From positions 17,993,563-18,057,562 of the forward strand of contig NC_057922.1 in the NCBI RefSeq assembly GCF_018873765.1: 64,000 nt of DNA, given 5' to 3'. Source of the DNA: Telopea speciosissima (Eukaryota > Streptophyta > Magnoliopsida > Proteales > Proteaceae). Positions 1 to 11,149 of this stretch are shown in pieces; positions within the stretch are counted from its first letter, which is position 1, and every line of letters begins with the position of its first letter. The position numbers and the translations under genes are program-made. Under the pieces are notes generated by a model, which saw nothing but the letters and a program-made list of their open reading frames with translations, was not told the DNA's origin and made no database searches.

Positions 1-136
1 AGGCCTCACCCTAACACCGCCTAACTCGGGGCGAGAAATTTCTGCCACGACCCGCCTCGAGGGCCAAATATCTCGGCCCAAACCCTATTCGGGCTCGGGG
101 CGGAGTTCGGCCAACAGGGCCAAACTTGCACCCCTA
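1..136. mobile_element. Terminal fragment of a hAT-like element (cut by window edge)
   Basis: This GC-rich stretch differs in composition from the AT-rich DNA after it. Read on the minus strand it begins TAGGGGTGCAAG and runs into GGCCCTGTTGGCC, which resembles the ends of plant hAT-type nonautonomous elements. The other end lies outside the window, so the expected 8-bp target duplication cannot be tested. It seems to sit inside the retrotransposon that follows. Confidence 0.4.
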
Positions 137-1085
137 ACTCGAGTTATTTCTGATGAGACATACAAATTCGTTAGAATCACAAAGTTTATTTCTCTAGTGA
201 GCTTGTGCCACTTAAAGAAGAGAAATTTTGGATTGATAAATGGATAATACAGAAGGAATCACTACGTGAGTATTATCTCATTGCCACACTACCATATTGC
301 ATCCATGTTAGTAGAGTTGAGGGCTCTCGTGACCATGGAAGGCTCTGTGTCGCTTGATCATAGATGCAGTTACCGTCATGATTCGGTGTCTAAAACTCTA
401 TGGGATAGGATTGACTTTCTAATATGACCTCTAGACTAATTTATTTTAAAAATTATGCACATAAAGTTTTCTTAAAGAGTTGTTAGCCTGTGATTTGTTT
501 TGATCAAAACTGTTTTTAAATCCTTTTAAAAATAAAGAATTTAATGTAAGTCCAAGTGGGAGAATGTTAGAATTTTAGTTATAATAAAATTCCATATGGA
601 TATAATTAAATCTCTAAACCAGGCTAATTAGGGTTTTGATCTAATAAAGTGGGGTCATTAAGTTATATTAGAAGTCTAATGTGGACTGGCTTAGTGTGGG
701 CCAGATAGATTCCTATTGGGACTGTGATGAGTCAGATCCTATAGGGATTACTATATAAGGAGAGCTAGGTCCCCCCTCTACCCATCACAACTTATTATTC
801 TCAATTGCTATTGAGAAGTGCATTCTTGAAAGAGAGGGAGATATTCAGTGTTCGTCGTCCCTGCGCATTCGGTATTCTCATCAAGCCAGTTATTTTAGGA
901 ATAGAAGGGAAGCACCTAAATCTTTGTTCTTTATTTTCCGCTGCAATCATCATCACTATGGATGCGAAACAAGGTCAGCGGTTCTATCCCTATTTTCTAT
1001 TATTTATTTGATTGTATTCTTGAACGTCCTATGGAGATCCTGGCTCATGAGATTTTGTCCCTATTCGGATCGATTTATTCTAACA
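137..1085 (+). mobile_element. 3' part of an LTR retrotransposon: noncoding internal end, polypurine tract, 3' LTR
   Basis: Positions 137-564 show no open frame and look like the untranslated 3' end of an LTR element. A purine tract (CCAAGTGGGAGAA, about 552-564) is followed directly by an LTR beginning TGTTAGAA, the usual order at the 3' end of plant Copia elements. The LTR ends TTCTAACA at 1085, the exact inverse of its start. No pol fragment is visible here, so the lineage is an inference from the tract and LTR style. The element continues left of the window. Confidence 0.6.
565..1085 (+). repeat. 3' LTR, 521 bp, with 8-bp terminal inverted repeats
   Basis: It starts TGTTAGAA and ends TTCTAACA, a perfect 8-bp inversion of TG...CA type. 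A TATA-like stretch (ACTATATAAGG near 749) lies inside, as expected for an LTR promoter. No second copy is in the window. Confidence 0.65.
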
Positions 1086-1369
1086 TTATCAACTTGTAAA
1101 AATGTGCTATTCATATATATATTGAATCGCGATTTCTTATGAAGAGTACTGTCTCTCAATTGGGATTTGGAAAAAAATAAAAAAAAAACACTGTAGGTAG
1201 AACATTTTACATGGAACAGGTAGAGAATCTTATGTAGTGCCAGTGAAATGTTCAAAGAGGTATTAATATATTCTGCTTTTTGGCAAATTCTCAAGTTGCA
1301 ATGCTATTATAATGCAACAGTAGATTAATTAGAACTTCTATTCGCTTTGGGACAGAGTACTATTGTATT

Positions 1370-1378
1370 GCATCTCAA
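1370..1378. repeat. Target site duplication of the Pack-MULE, left copy
   Basis: GCATCTCAA here is repeated exactly at 6928-6936, directly outside the other TIR. The 9-bp length fits Mutator-like transposases. Confidence 0.85.
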
Positions 1379-1980
1379 GGATCCACATCCTCTACTTCCT
1401 CAGCTCTACTTCCATCGTACTTTCGTGCATCCCTAGCATGCCATGTGTCCTAACAACCATCCAACGGTGATTAATTAAAAAAATTCAAATTTTTTTGAAA
1501 TTCAGATTACATCTATTTGAACCACTTTAAACCTCAAACCAACTCCATCTAATCGGTTCAAAACAAACCAAACCGAACTTATCTCACTCAAACTAAACAC
1601 ATTTTACTCATTTGCCTAGGGTTTCAAATCGAACGAAAATTCCCTGCAGAACCTCTCTTGGATCCCTCCCTCTCTCACTCATCCCTCTCACAACTCTTCA
1701 GTGGCGACGGCGATGACGACGATGACGACATTCTCTCTCTCTCTCACAACTCCAAGGACTCTGAAAATTTTTAGAGGTAGATAAGTTTCGTGTAATCTGA
1801 GTTCTGAACAGTAAAAATCTACAAAACACAAGAGCTATTTGGAAAGAAAACAGCGAAGGAAGGCCAAGTCGTGAGCAAATCTGGCTGCTACTGCGATGGC
1901 GACGGCGACATCCTCTCTCTCACACTGCTCCTGCTGCTTTCCGGTGTACTCGCCCTAACCTAACTCTCGATCTCCCCTGA
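1379..1980 (+). repeat. Left terminal inverted repeat of the Pack-MULE
   Basis: It runs from GGATCCACATCC to the CTCGATCTCCCCTG region and is matched by the right TIR in inverse orientation. It contains CT-rich runs and GATGGCGACGGCGAC-type triplet repeats also found in the partner. Confidence 0.85.
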
Positions 1981-2184
1981 AACCCCACCCCCAATGAACA
2001 ATAGTTCTGAGATTATGATTTGAATATTGTAAACACCGATCGGGGCAGAGAAACAAGAACTGGGTTTGAGAGTATAGAGTTTGAATAGGAGGAGATCGAC
2101 AGCAGATCAAGGAAGGCGATTCACGATTTCTCTGTATCTCTCTGTATGGTATGGGGATTTTTTTTTTTTTTTGGATGAATAAGT

Positions 2185-2644
2185 ATGGGGATTATTAAGA
2201 AAGATAAGAGGAGTGATTCTTCTTCTTCAACATCTCCCTGTGCTCATCTCAGAGCTGCATATCACCAATGCTTCAACAGGTCAAATCTCAATCTAAATCT
2301 CTCTCTCTCTCTCTGTTTGCAGTTCTTTGATGAATGTTTCTGATATGATAAAGCAGGTGGTACTCTGAGAAATTCTTGAAGGGTCAGTGGGACAAAGAGG
2401 AACTCGTATCCGAGTGGCAGAAATACAGAGCTTGCCTTTCTGTATGTGTTTTTTTTTTTTCAAGAAAAAAAATTATATTAGAATGTGTTTGTTCTTCGCT
2501 GTAATTGAGAATTGGAATTGTGATTTTTTGTTAATTATATCTCTTCTTATCTTTCGTTCGTTTCACAGCAACATTTTTTAGGATAAACATCTCAGTCGTT
2601 TCCTTGGAGCCGAAGCTAATGTCTATACTCCTGAATCCTCCTGA
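2185..2644 (+). pseudogene. Captured Mdm35/TRIAP1-like (At4g33100-type) gene copy, broken
   Basis: Three exons are recognisable: 2185-2279, 2357-2441 and 2569-2644, with GT-AG introns. Exon 1 encodes MGIIKKDKRSDSSSS and then a CX9C motif (C-AHLRAAYHQ-C). Exon 2 encodes WYSEKFLKGQWDKEE and the second helix. The family (yeast Mdm35, human TRIAP1, plant At4g33100) comprises small twin-CX9C proteins of the mitochondrial intermembrane space that escort Ups/PRELI lipid-transfer proteins. Here the first cysteine of the second CX9C motif is replaced by leucine (EEL-VSEWQKYRA-C). Exon 3 meets an in-frame TAA five codons in, and a one-base frame change is needed to reach the family-like C-terminus ending TPESS. 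The copy lies inside the Pack-MULE, so it is a captured, decayed gene. 3' UTR-like sequence follows to about 3120. Confidence 0.8.
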
Positions 2645-3654
2645 CTGACTGACCCTAGATGAGATGATTCTATTTCTACCTAGGCAGCACTGTTGATGAA
2701 TGATATGCCGCTTCTTCCCAGAAAATATCGCAGGCGTTCCTTCGATTTAATCTGTTTTGCCCTACTTCTTGTTCTTAACTTTTTAGTTTTTTTCTCGGAG
2801 TTTTCTTAGCTTTGGAGGAATCTTGGAGGAATCAAGGAAGGAGTAAAGAATCAGGAATGGAGTTCCTTTAATGCCCTTCCTGCCATTGTTAGTCCTGTTG
2901 AAACTGATCAAAGTGTATCGAATTAAGCTTGTGAAGCAGCATATTCTGATACTCCAACAAATGTTATTATATAAAAGGATAAATTGATACATGAAACTAG
3001 AGGAGGATTAGAAAAATTCTTGTGGAATTTCTTTTGTGGAACTGTAGAACAAAAGATTTAAATGTTATACTGTAATTCTCTTATCCTGTTCAACTATTGA
3101 AATGAAATATATCCCAATCTCACGCCACGGTTCAAAATATCAGAATTATATCATGTAACCCAAATCGACCTCAGGCGATCCCTATTCAGGCTGATCCAAT
3201 CCAGTGAGTTTAGGCCTTTTTCGCCAATTATTTCCAAGATTACTTATGATTTTTTGGCAGAATACGGCCATTTCTCCCCAATTCCGATGAATCGAAACAT
3301 GAGTCGCTGATGGCAGAATTGAATCTAATGAAATGAAAGAGAGCCATGGAAGGTGTCTGAATTTCCTTCCAGGGACATGAGATGAGTGTGTAAGCTAGGA
3401 TAAGAAATGGGACTTTCATTATTTCATTGTTTGAACCACCCAAGTAAAACAGAGATTTCACAATTTCATAATGGCAGTTACCAGGTATTCTGGTTATTCC
3501 TGCATCACAAATCACTCTGGGGTAGGTAGCATGAAATATCTTTTGACATGGTTTCAACAAAACAATGATTTTTTCAAAGCTGTGGTATTTTGTATCTCAG
3601 TCGCCCAACTAAAACAGAGATAGAAGAGGGCAGTGTGAGTGTATGAGACGCCCT

Positions 3655-3845
3655 TCATTTCTTCTTGAATAGGAAATGTGCAACCATCCATTCTTCTCCG
3701 TTGTTATAACCGAAAAGCTCTGCCACTGAGATGAAGAATGTCCGCCAGTATGCAGTCCACTTAACAGCTGAATCTTTGCCATAAGTTGACTCCATTATTG
3801 GACTGATAGAAGTCATGTTCTGGTCCATTCTCAAGCCACTCCTCA
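3655..3845 (-). pseudogene. Captured last exon of a coclaurine N-methyltransferase-like gene
   Basis: The minus strand encodes ESTYGKDSAVKWTAYW, RTFFISVAELFGYNNGEEW and MVAHFLFKKK, then a stop. This is the characteristic C-terminus of plant coclaurine N-methyltransferase-like enzymes, SAM-dependent N-methyltransferases of benzylisoquinoline alkaloid biosynthesis and relatives. A splice acceptor (TTGCAG) lies just upstream at about 3846-3851, followed by intron-like DNA. The first codons after the acceptor read EEWL in one frame while the rest continues in another, so there is a small frameshift. Upstream exons with the SAM-binding fold are absent. About 400 bp downstream (to about 3240) may be captured 3' UTR. 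The fragment is antisense to the Mdm35-like copy in the same Pack-MULE. The family assignment is firm; the substrate cannot be inferred. Confidence 0.8.
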
Positions 3846-4399
3846 CTGCAAGACATCATGGCATTAGCTATACTTTTAAAAAATTGGATAGCAACAATAT
3901 TTGAGAACCTGAATGGAGATTTCAACCTATTGCACTGTTAGATTGAATGGTCCAATTCAATCATTAATAAAAAATCTCTCTTCTGTTAAAAGGACTAATG
4001 CATAGGTTTTGTAGAGTTCATTGTCCTTGTAAAATTAAAAAAGTTGGATTAGATATCATACCAATGAATCACTTGACAGTTCAACTAGGACACCCAAAAA
4101 GTGCAGAACTGATAGCAAGTTGTGAGAATTCAAATAGGAAATCGATTAGGGATTTGAGTTGAACATTTAGCAGTAAAAGGGTATTCAAAACATCAAATGA
4201 AATAGATTTTGAAAGTTAAGTTAGAAGGTTGAGTTGAACTAGGAAAACCAGACCGTTTACTATAACTTGGAGTTCAGAACAGAAACTGAAACTAGAAAAC
4301 TAGAAAGGCAAATCGAAATCAGAATATTGCAGAATTTTAACCAATAATCAGACTTTAAGACATTAACCAATTATCAATTTGAAACAAGACAGAAGAATA

Positions 4400-6330
4400 A
4401 AACCACAAGAGAAGAAGTTGAGATATTATAAAAAGAGAGATGGGTTAAAGACAGAACAGCAAACTAGATTAGGAATCCAATCAATTTGTAGGCTTAGAAT
4501 CCACAAGTGTGGTCTGCAACCACAGAACCAGAACTAAATCCACAGTACTTGAAGAAAACTTCAATAATATTACTCATAAATTCATGTCTGAGGTCATAGG
4601 CCACTACATCTATATATATAGAATTCATAAACTGAATCTTTTAACAGTCCTAAACTTCAGTAATGTTACTCATCAATCCAAGTTGTTTTATTTGGACTGT
4701 TTTTTTTGCTAAACTTCGAAAATCATGTTCTCTTTTTTTTCTCATAAAATGGCTGAAATTTTCACTAGGAAGCCTTGAGACCATGAAATGTTAAGCCTTA
4801 AACCAAGAAATCTGAACTAAAACCATTAAACTGTTAATTGGATCACACACCAACCCCTTCAACCTTGATCAAACACAAGGCAATCTTCTAGTTGCAGAAG
4901 ACAAACAACAGCAGCAGCTTTAATTTTCAGAATCGTGAGGTAAGAAAGAGACCCCCATACATAGCTTTATTAAATAGGCCAATAGGCCAACAAATCAAAG
5001 TCTGATTAGAGGTACGAAACCCCCTAGCTGATTTCACTTACAAGACACAACCTCCTCACATGCATGTAAGAAGTGTAGACCCAAGCAACTAACTATTGCT
5101 AACTTAAAACTTAGAATTAGAATAATTGCCAACTTAAAACTTAGAATTAGACTAACTTAAATTGAACCTGGTTCAATTAAACTAAACCAAGACAAAAACA
5201 TAATAAATAAACCAAGTATGAAAGCACATTAGGCCATGGATTGGCCCCCTCTCTTGGACTTTTTCCTTCGTGAGTATGTCTTCAGATTCGCATCATCTTA
5301 CCATTGTGGCGAGATCCGCCCTCTAAGCATTTCAATTTGTAAATGGAGTATTTGAGAGGAGGATAACAGAATATTCAGAGAGATTAGATGCCGTCCAATA
5401 TTCAAATATTTGTAACACTATTGTCATGGTCACTTGCTGATCTTTTTTCCTGCAATTTTTTTAACAAAAAGGATAGCCCAACAACCAGGCAAGGCCTTCC
5501 TCTCTATTTACCACAACTATAACAAAGAAGAAATGATAATAATAATAAGAAGAAGGGGAAGGATTTTGTGTATGATTGCCCTTGGCAATCATGCGGTTCG
5601 TCCTATAGGAGGGATGAGTTTTGCTGGAAAGCCAGGTCCATTGATGACAAACATGCAGATGAGTCTCAGCCTATGGATCCTTCAGAGCACAGTAAGGAAA
5701 AGAGCATAACTGTACTTTATGAATTTCTATTCTAATATTGCTCTGAATGAGGAATTGAAGACCACCACTTTCAAAAATATTTTCATAGTTCAAAATCTTG
5801 TTTCGGTAGGCCATTTCAGTAAAGATAGAAATGAGCAAAATATCGAAATCTATCGAAACAATGTATATTTTCCATCAGTTTCACTTGGCCATTTTGGGGG
5901 GCAAACGATTGAAATGAGTGATATTCTCAATCGAAATGCCTTAATTTTAAAAATGATACAAAAAGGGGATTTCTTAAACCAAAATGAGCGAATTTCTGGC
6001 CAAAATGAGCAAAACGAGCAATTTTTTGGTGAAAACAAGAGTAACAGAGAAAAAACTCAAAATACCTCGTATCAACAGTTGGAGACCTGGACTTGCTCCT
6101 CCAACTGCTAGCCTCCACTGTTCCTCCTTCGAATCAGGTAAGCGTTAGCTCCCGGACTCTCTCTTTCTCCGTTGTGTTCGTCTACAAACCCTAGTACCGA
6201 AGCCAATAGTTCACCAAGATCAGAGGATTTAGAAGACGAATGCAGCAAAAAAAACTCAGAGCAATGCCTCACCAAAATCAGAAGTTAGCAGGTGTCCTCT
6301 TCTTGCTAAAGAGAGTAATGATGCGGCTCA
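4400..6330. other. Unassigned Pack-MULE interior
   Basis: This stretch between the CNMT-like fragment and the right TIR is AT-rich. Around 5540-5720 one plus-strand frame reads KKKKKGKDFVYDCPWQSCGS followed by charged residues, which could be a third captured exon, but I do not recognise it. The open frame 5719-6111 is rich in N, E and Q and has no known motif. No transposase domain was found. Confidence 0.35.
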
Positions 6331-6349
6331 AGCTCCGTCAAGGGTGAGT

Positions 6350-6927
6350 AAGAGAGGAGATCGAGATTTAGGGTAGGGCGAGTACATCGGAAAGCAGTAG
6401 GAGCAGCAGTAGCAGGGTGAGAGAGAGGATGTCGCCGTCGCCGTCGCAGTAGCAGCCAGATTTGCTCACGGCCTTCCTTCGCTGGTTTTCTGGATTTTTA
6501 ATGTTCAGAACTCAGATTACACGAAACTTATCTACCTCATCAAAGCTACAGAGTCCTTGGAGTTGTGAGAGAGAGAATGTCGCCGTCGTCGTCGTCGTCG
6601 CCACTGAGGAGTTGTGAGAGGGATGAGTGAGAGAGCTAGGGATTCAAGAGAGGGGATTCAAGAGAGGTTCTGGGAAATGTTCGTTCGATCTGAAACCCGA
6701 GTGAAATGTGTTTAGTTTGATGGGAGATAAGTTCGATTTGGTTTGTTTTGAGCCGGTCAGATGGGTTGGTTTGAGGTTTAAAGTGGTTCAAATAGATGTA
6801 CTCTGGATTTCAAAAAAAATTGAATTTTTAAATAATCATCGTTGGATGGTTGTTAGGACACGTGGCACGCTAGGAGCGCATGAAAGTAGGATGGAAGTAG
6901 AGCTGAGGAAGTAGAGGATGTGGATCC
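6350..6927 (-). repeat. Right terminal inverted repeat of the Pack-MULE
   Basis: Its reverse complement follows 1379-1980 almost base for base, apart from short indels such as a duplicated CTCTCTTGAATCC unit and a shortened stretch near the inner end. It ends with GGATGTGGATCC at 6927. Confidence 0.85.
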
Positions 6928-6936
6928 GCATCTCAA

Positions 6937-7829
6937 TGCTTTTAGGATTGTGGATTTTAAATGGTTGACTGATACATATCTGCAGGCATTGGCCATTGTT
7001 CATGTTTTTAATGATTATTCACCTCACTTATTTGTCTTTGCAAGTACATATAGAGATTCGATCCATCAAAATGGACAATATTAAGAGAAGAATTCTACAA
7101 TTTATTGTTCAATATGAAATTAAAGAGCTTGTAATTTTACAGTGCAATATTCGGCATGGGATCATAGAGCTTGTCATAGTAAACAAGCATTATTCAAAGT
7201 TTAGAGATGGATCTTGTTTCATTTTAGAAAACCTTGTACGAGGATGTTCTGGAAACATTTACAAGGATTATCATTTTTTGGAAATCGTAAACATTTAATT
7301 GTATTGTTTATTTTCGATTGAAATGAAAAAGCTCCTAGTATATGTTTAAAGTTTTATAAGTAAAATATATATAGTCTTACAAGGAACAGAGAAAAAGAAC
7401 AAAAAAATATGAGTAAAAAAAAAAACAATTCAATTGGGGATCTAAAGCACATAGGAAGGGGTGACTTCATCAATATTGAGGATTAGATTCCAATGATCTT
7501 ACGCACTATAGCGTAATGTAGCTAAATCGTAACTAATCTTTAACCAGATCGTGACCCTATGGAATGGGAGAAGGAGGGAGGGGGGAGGGAAGATTTGATT
7601 GCAATTGAACTGGTTATGATAATGAACTATAAGAAGACCTATTTATTCACACACCTACTCTTTTTTTGATCGTTAATTTAGAACTTATTTTTTCTTCTCA
7701 CATCATCTACCAACATCAGTATAAGAAGTAGCAATATACGATTCATTCCTTCCATCTGTGGCTAATACTCTTTCTTCTTCCTTGACCAACATTGGTACGA
7801 AGAAAATAGTATGCAATCGCTAGCTCTCG
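6937..7829. other. Intergenic, nothing recognised
   Basis: AT-rich sequence with short open frames only. The frame at 6996-7298 (100 aa) has no recognisable motif and no family resemblance. Confidence 0.4.
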
Positions 7830-7985
7830 GTTATCAACCACCTCTAAAAGATAAGAGAAAAGTTTTAGAGGCGGTTAAAACACCTCTCATATAAACGAGC
7901 AAAAGTATCAAAGGCGGTCGTAAATTGCCTCTAATATTAACGTAAACCACTTTTAAAAGAGTTTTTTGCTACTCAATGATAATTG
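7830..7985 (-). mobile_element. CACTA-like terminal region with subterminal repeats (degenerate)
   Basis: Several direct and inverted copies of a unit like AGAGGCGGT / ACCGCCTCT occur close together, ending in AAAAGAGTTTTTTGCTACTC. This organisation resembles the subterminal repeats and the CACTA-AAAAAC-type end of plant CACTA transposons. The terminal CACTA itself is mutated and no partner end was found. Confidence 0.3.
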
Positions 7986-8394
7986 CTTGTGCAACCCTAT
8001 ATATAGAATTTTATCATGAAGCAGCATTAAACAAATGATTGATAGTTTGAAGAATATAGTCGTGAAGACTCAAGTATCATTGATAATAGCCATGGCAATG
8101 AGGTAAATATAGAGGGTTGTGGCTAACCTTCTTTGTTACTCTGCAGCAACAATGTGCATGGGGACAAGTTAGACAAAATATTGCTAATGTGATGGAACAA
8201 GATTCAACGGGTTTATGGAGGCCCATATTTCTATGACTAGCAGTGTATTATATGTCCTTTTATGAATTTAAACATAAATTAATGTAGGCTAATTGCTAAG
8301 ATGGGAACCTATGTAATCATTGATATTATTGATATGTAATTACAATTTCTTTTAATGAGAAACATAATTATATTAACTAAATAGAAAGGACATC

Positions 8395-10170
8395 ACAAAC
8401 ATTGTCCTTAACACATAAACTAACCTTATCAATTCTAGCTCTAGCTGATAAGTTATGAGCTATTGAAATTCTATCCTGATTTTGTTTCGTATAATAGAAC
8501 TTGGAGATAAACTTGGTAAAATTCCTTATATGCCACAAAATAGTAAATATTTCCCATAATCATTCCTAATTTCCTTCCATCAACCAATCCACTAAGCTCT
8601 TACAATCTCAATCCAGACAATGATGACTAAGGCACCGAGCTCTTTAGCTCTTTGTAATCCATTGAAGATGGCTCTTGTCTTGGACTCTTGTGCCCTTTTT
8701 GCAAAACCAAAATCCATCGTTACAGTGATAATACAATTCTCACGAACACAAATGATTGCACATCCAACCTCATTAGATTATTTAAACAAAACTTCCATCA
8801 CCAATGATTGTAAACACATTAAGTTTAAATAGAGAAGAATAATAAGAAAGACTCGGACTATTGTTTGTCACTATTAGGAACCTTATTGCAACTATGGTTA
8901 AACTCCCATAATCAAAATCCTTTAGCCATCTCTCGTTATTTTTTAAAATTATTCCTGGATTGGGCTTAGAAGAAGAAATAATACATTGGTTCTTGGTAGT
9001 CCAAATAAAGTAGCACGTAATAGCAAAAATAGATAAGAGATTACATTTGGCTTTTTTACATCAATCTATAGATTTTTTTTAAAAATTTATCAAAAAGAGA
9101 TAATAAGGAGGGAGCTGTTGAAAACTCAGTTCTTAACCCCAATAGGTCTACAGCCCAAATTGACTTTGACAAAAAGGCAAGATATAAAAACATGCTAAAT
9201 GGATTCTCAATTTTCACTACACAAAACACAAGAGTTATCAATGGATAAAAAGCGATACAACTTATCCTTTGTTGATTAAATGCGAACATAAAGCCACCCA
9301 AGATTGATTAAGAGCTTTCATTGTGAATGGAATTCAATCTAAATCCCATACCTCAAAGATATTTGGGTTTGCAACAATCCTTCTAAGGAATTAAATTCAA
9401 TTTCTTCTTATTGTTACCTTCAACATGCCAAAATTTGGCATTAAGAGAATCTAATGTAAGACAAATATTCATTGGAAACAAAAAAACAAGACATTAAGTA
9501 CGTAGGTACAGACCTCAAAACAGGTTTAATGAGAGTTGAACGGCCAACTTGAGATAATAGAGGAATTCCCAATTAGCAAGGTTAGATTGGATCCTAATCA
9601 CAATAGAAGATAAAAGTCTACTCTTATTCCTATCTCCCAATAAAGGGAACCAAGGTAAAGGAAGGCAGAAGACATTTCTTTCATACAGAGCTGAGTGTTG
9701 ATCTATGTTTTGAGGCTGGTAGGGGTATTTTTGCTAAAGAAAAACATCACTTTTACTAGTATTGATTTGCTAGCCCGAGAAATCATAAAAAAAGGTTAAA
9801 ATGGCCTAGATGATGAGTACATCATCCCAATTAGCACGACAGAACACAAAAGTGTAATATGCAAAAAGTAAATTAGACACTTCGGGGACTGATCTAGCAA
9901 TCTTAATGCCTCTAAACATGTCCAACTCCCTGTAAACAAACATTAAATGCGAAAAACCCTCAATGACTAAAATAAATAAAAAAGAACTTAAGGGACACCC
10001 TTGACAAATACCCCTAAAAGGTTTAAAAAATTTTAAAGCAAAGCTTTTAATCTTGATAGAATAAGAGATAGAGAAAATTAGATAACTAATTAAATCACAC
10101 CAATGTTCACAAAAACCCAGGAGGCCCCGAACATAACCCCATTCAAGCTTGTCATAGGTTGAAGGAAATT
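8395..10170 (-). mobile_element. Degenerate L1-type LINE ORF2 (RT to RNase H), minus strand
   Basis: Translating the minus strand in shifting frames gives STYDKLEWGYVRGLLGFCEH (about 10160-10100), FRGICQGCPLSSFLFILVIE (about 10020-9960), NLLFAYYTFVFC (about 9870), zinc-finger-like remnants, and near 8450 TKQNQDRISIAHNLSARA. In order these match the reverse transcriptase palm, the RQGDPLS motif, the FADD catalytic motif and the RNase H tail of plant LINE ORF2. Stops and frameshifts are frequent, and the catalytic ADD is AYY. No clear poly(A) tail or target duplication was found. Confidence 0.7.
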
Positions 10171-10360
10171 AATTACATTTTTTTTACATGTCCATATAAC
10201 ATATATCCATAGAGTGAGTTTCAGTTCAAATGTGTTTTCCTACGTCATAAAATATAAAGTTCTTGAAAATTGGTGTTAGATCCGAAGGATTGAATCCCAC
10301 TTTCATCAAGTGGTTGAGTTGAGGAATTAAAGAGTGGAGAAGTTGTAAGTAGAAAGAATT

Positions 10361-10387
10361 GAAATAATAATAATAATAATAATAATA
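10361..10387. repeat. (AAT)n microsatellite
   Basis: About nine tandem AAT units occur in an otherwise AT-rich stretch. Confidence 0.7.
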
Positions 10388-10414
10388 GATTAAGAAATCT
10401 AACAAAGGAAATAT

Positions 10415-10680
10415 AAAAAATGCATAACAAACACAGCCTATCGTAAAACGTGGAATGGGTTAGATGGTACATGCCATAATGGACCGTGTTCTCTAGCACA
10501 ATCCAAGGCCCAATAACGAGAATGAATATCAAACTCTGTTCTTATCACATTAGAATGTCTTCTAGGCCTATAATGCATTCTGAGAATGCATACCAAACAC
10601 AGACTTAGACTTATGCATTGTTTGGTATGCATTATTGGAATGCATTCTAAGTCGATTATACATTCTCAGGCGATAAAAAC
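10415..10680. mobile_element. MITE-like inverted repeat cluster
   Basis: The unit AATGCATACCAAACA occurs at about 10588 and is inverted as TGTTTGGTATGCATT at about 10619; a variant, AATGCATAACAAACA, lies at about 10420. Such units are typical of the ends of small nonautonomous DNA transposons. Element borders and a target duplication could not be fixed; more than one element may overlap. Confidence 0.45.
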
Positions 10681-10990
10681 AGTTCTAATCTGGATTATCA
10701 ATCCATCTATTTTATCCAATCATGATACTTAAAAACCTTGTGATCAACCTATCAACATGCTCAGAACCAACCTATTACAATTATTATCCAAACATAATGG
10801 TGAATTTTGAAGGGATTTGATTCATTAGATTCGAGTCTGGATCAACTCAACTCCCTATGTGAGAAGATTTGACGTATGGTTTCGTGACGACATGTGTCCT
10901 TTTTTCCCCATCAGATCTGATCCCTTAGATTTTATTTAAGAGATAAATATGGGTTTCTTACATTAGGATCCACCAATTCCTCCCCCCTTT

Positions 10991-11133
10991 GCCCCCAAAG
11001 GACCCCAATCTAACCCTGTTCCTCCACAGCTTAAGTCCTGCACTCCTGCAACAACTTTAGGACCAATTCCTTCCTTGGCCCCAAAGGACCCCAATCTAAC
11101 CCTGTTCCTTCACAGCCCAAGTCCTGCACTCCT
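10991..11133 (+). repeat. Direct duplication of a ~55-bp unit
   Basis: The unit beginning CCCCAAAGGACCCCAATC and ending GTCCTGCACTCCT occurs at about 10991-11046 and again at about 11080-11133 with few differences. It lies just left of the hAT-like element. Confidence 0.7.
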
Positions 11134-11149
11134 TCTCAGTGGTACTAAT

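Larger units (their letters stand above)
1379..6927. mobile_element. Mutator-like Pack-MULE with ~600-bp TIRs and 9-bp TSD
   Basis: The two ends are long inverted copies of each other: 1379-1980 matches the reverse complement of 6350-6927, with small indels but near-continuous similarity. Both ends read GGATCCACATCC inward. The element is flanked by a perfect 9-bp direct repeat GCATCTCAA (1370-1378 and 6928-6936). Long TIRs with a 9-bp target duplication are diagnostic of Mutator-like elements. No MURA transposase can be seen inside, so the element is nonautonomous. Its interior carries at least two host gene pieces with introns or intron borders, an Mdm35/TRIAP1-like copy (+) and a CNMT-like last exon (-), so the capture was at DNA level. 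The interior from about 4400 to 6330 is unassigned; the open frame at 5719-6111 matches nothing I recognise. Confidence 0.88.

Noticed and set aside
5719-6111. 130-codon open frame inside the Pack-MULE
   Set aside because: Rich in N, E, Q, I and F from AT-rich repeats; no recognisable domain; overlapping frames on the other strand are equally open.
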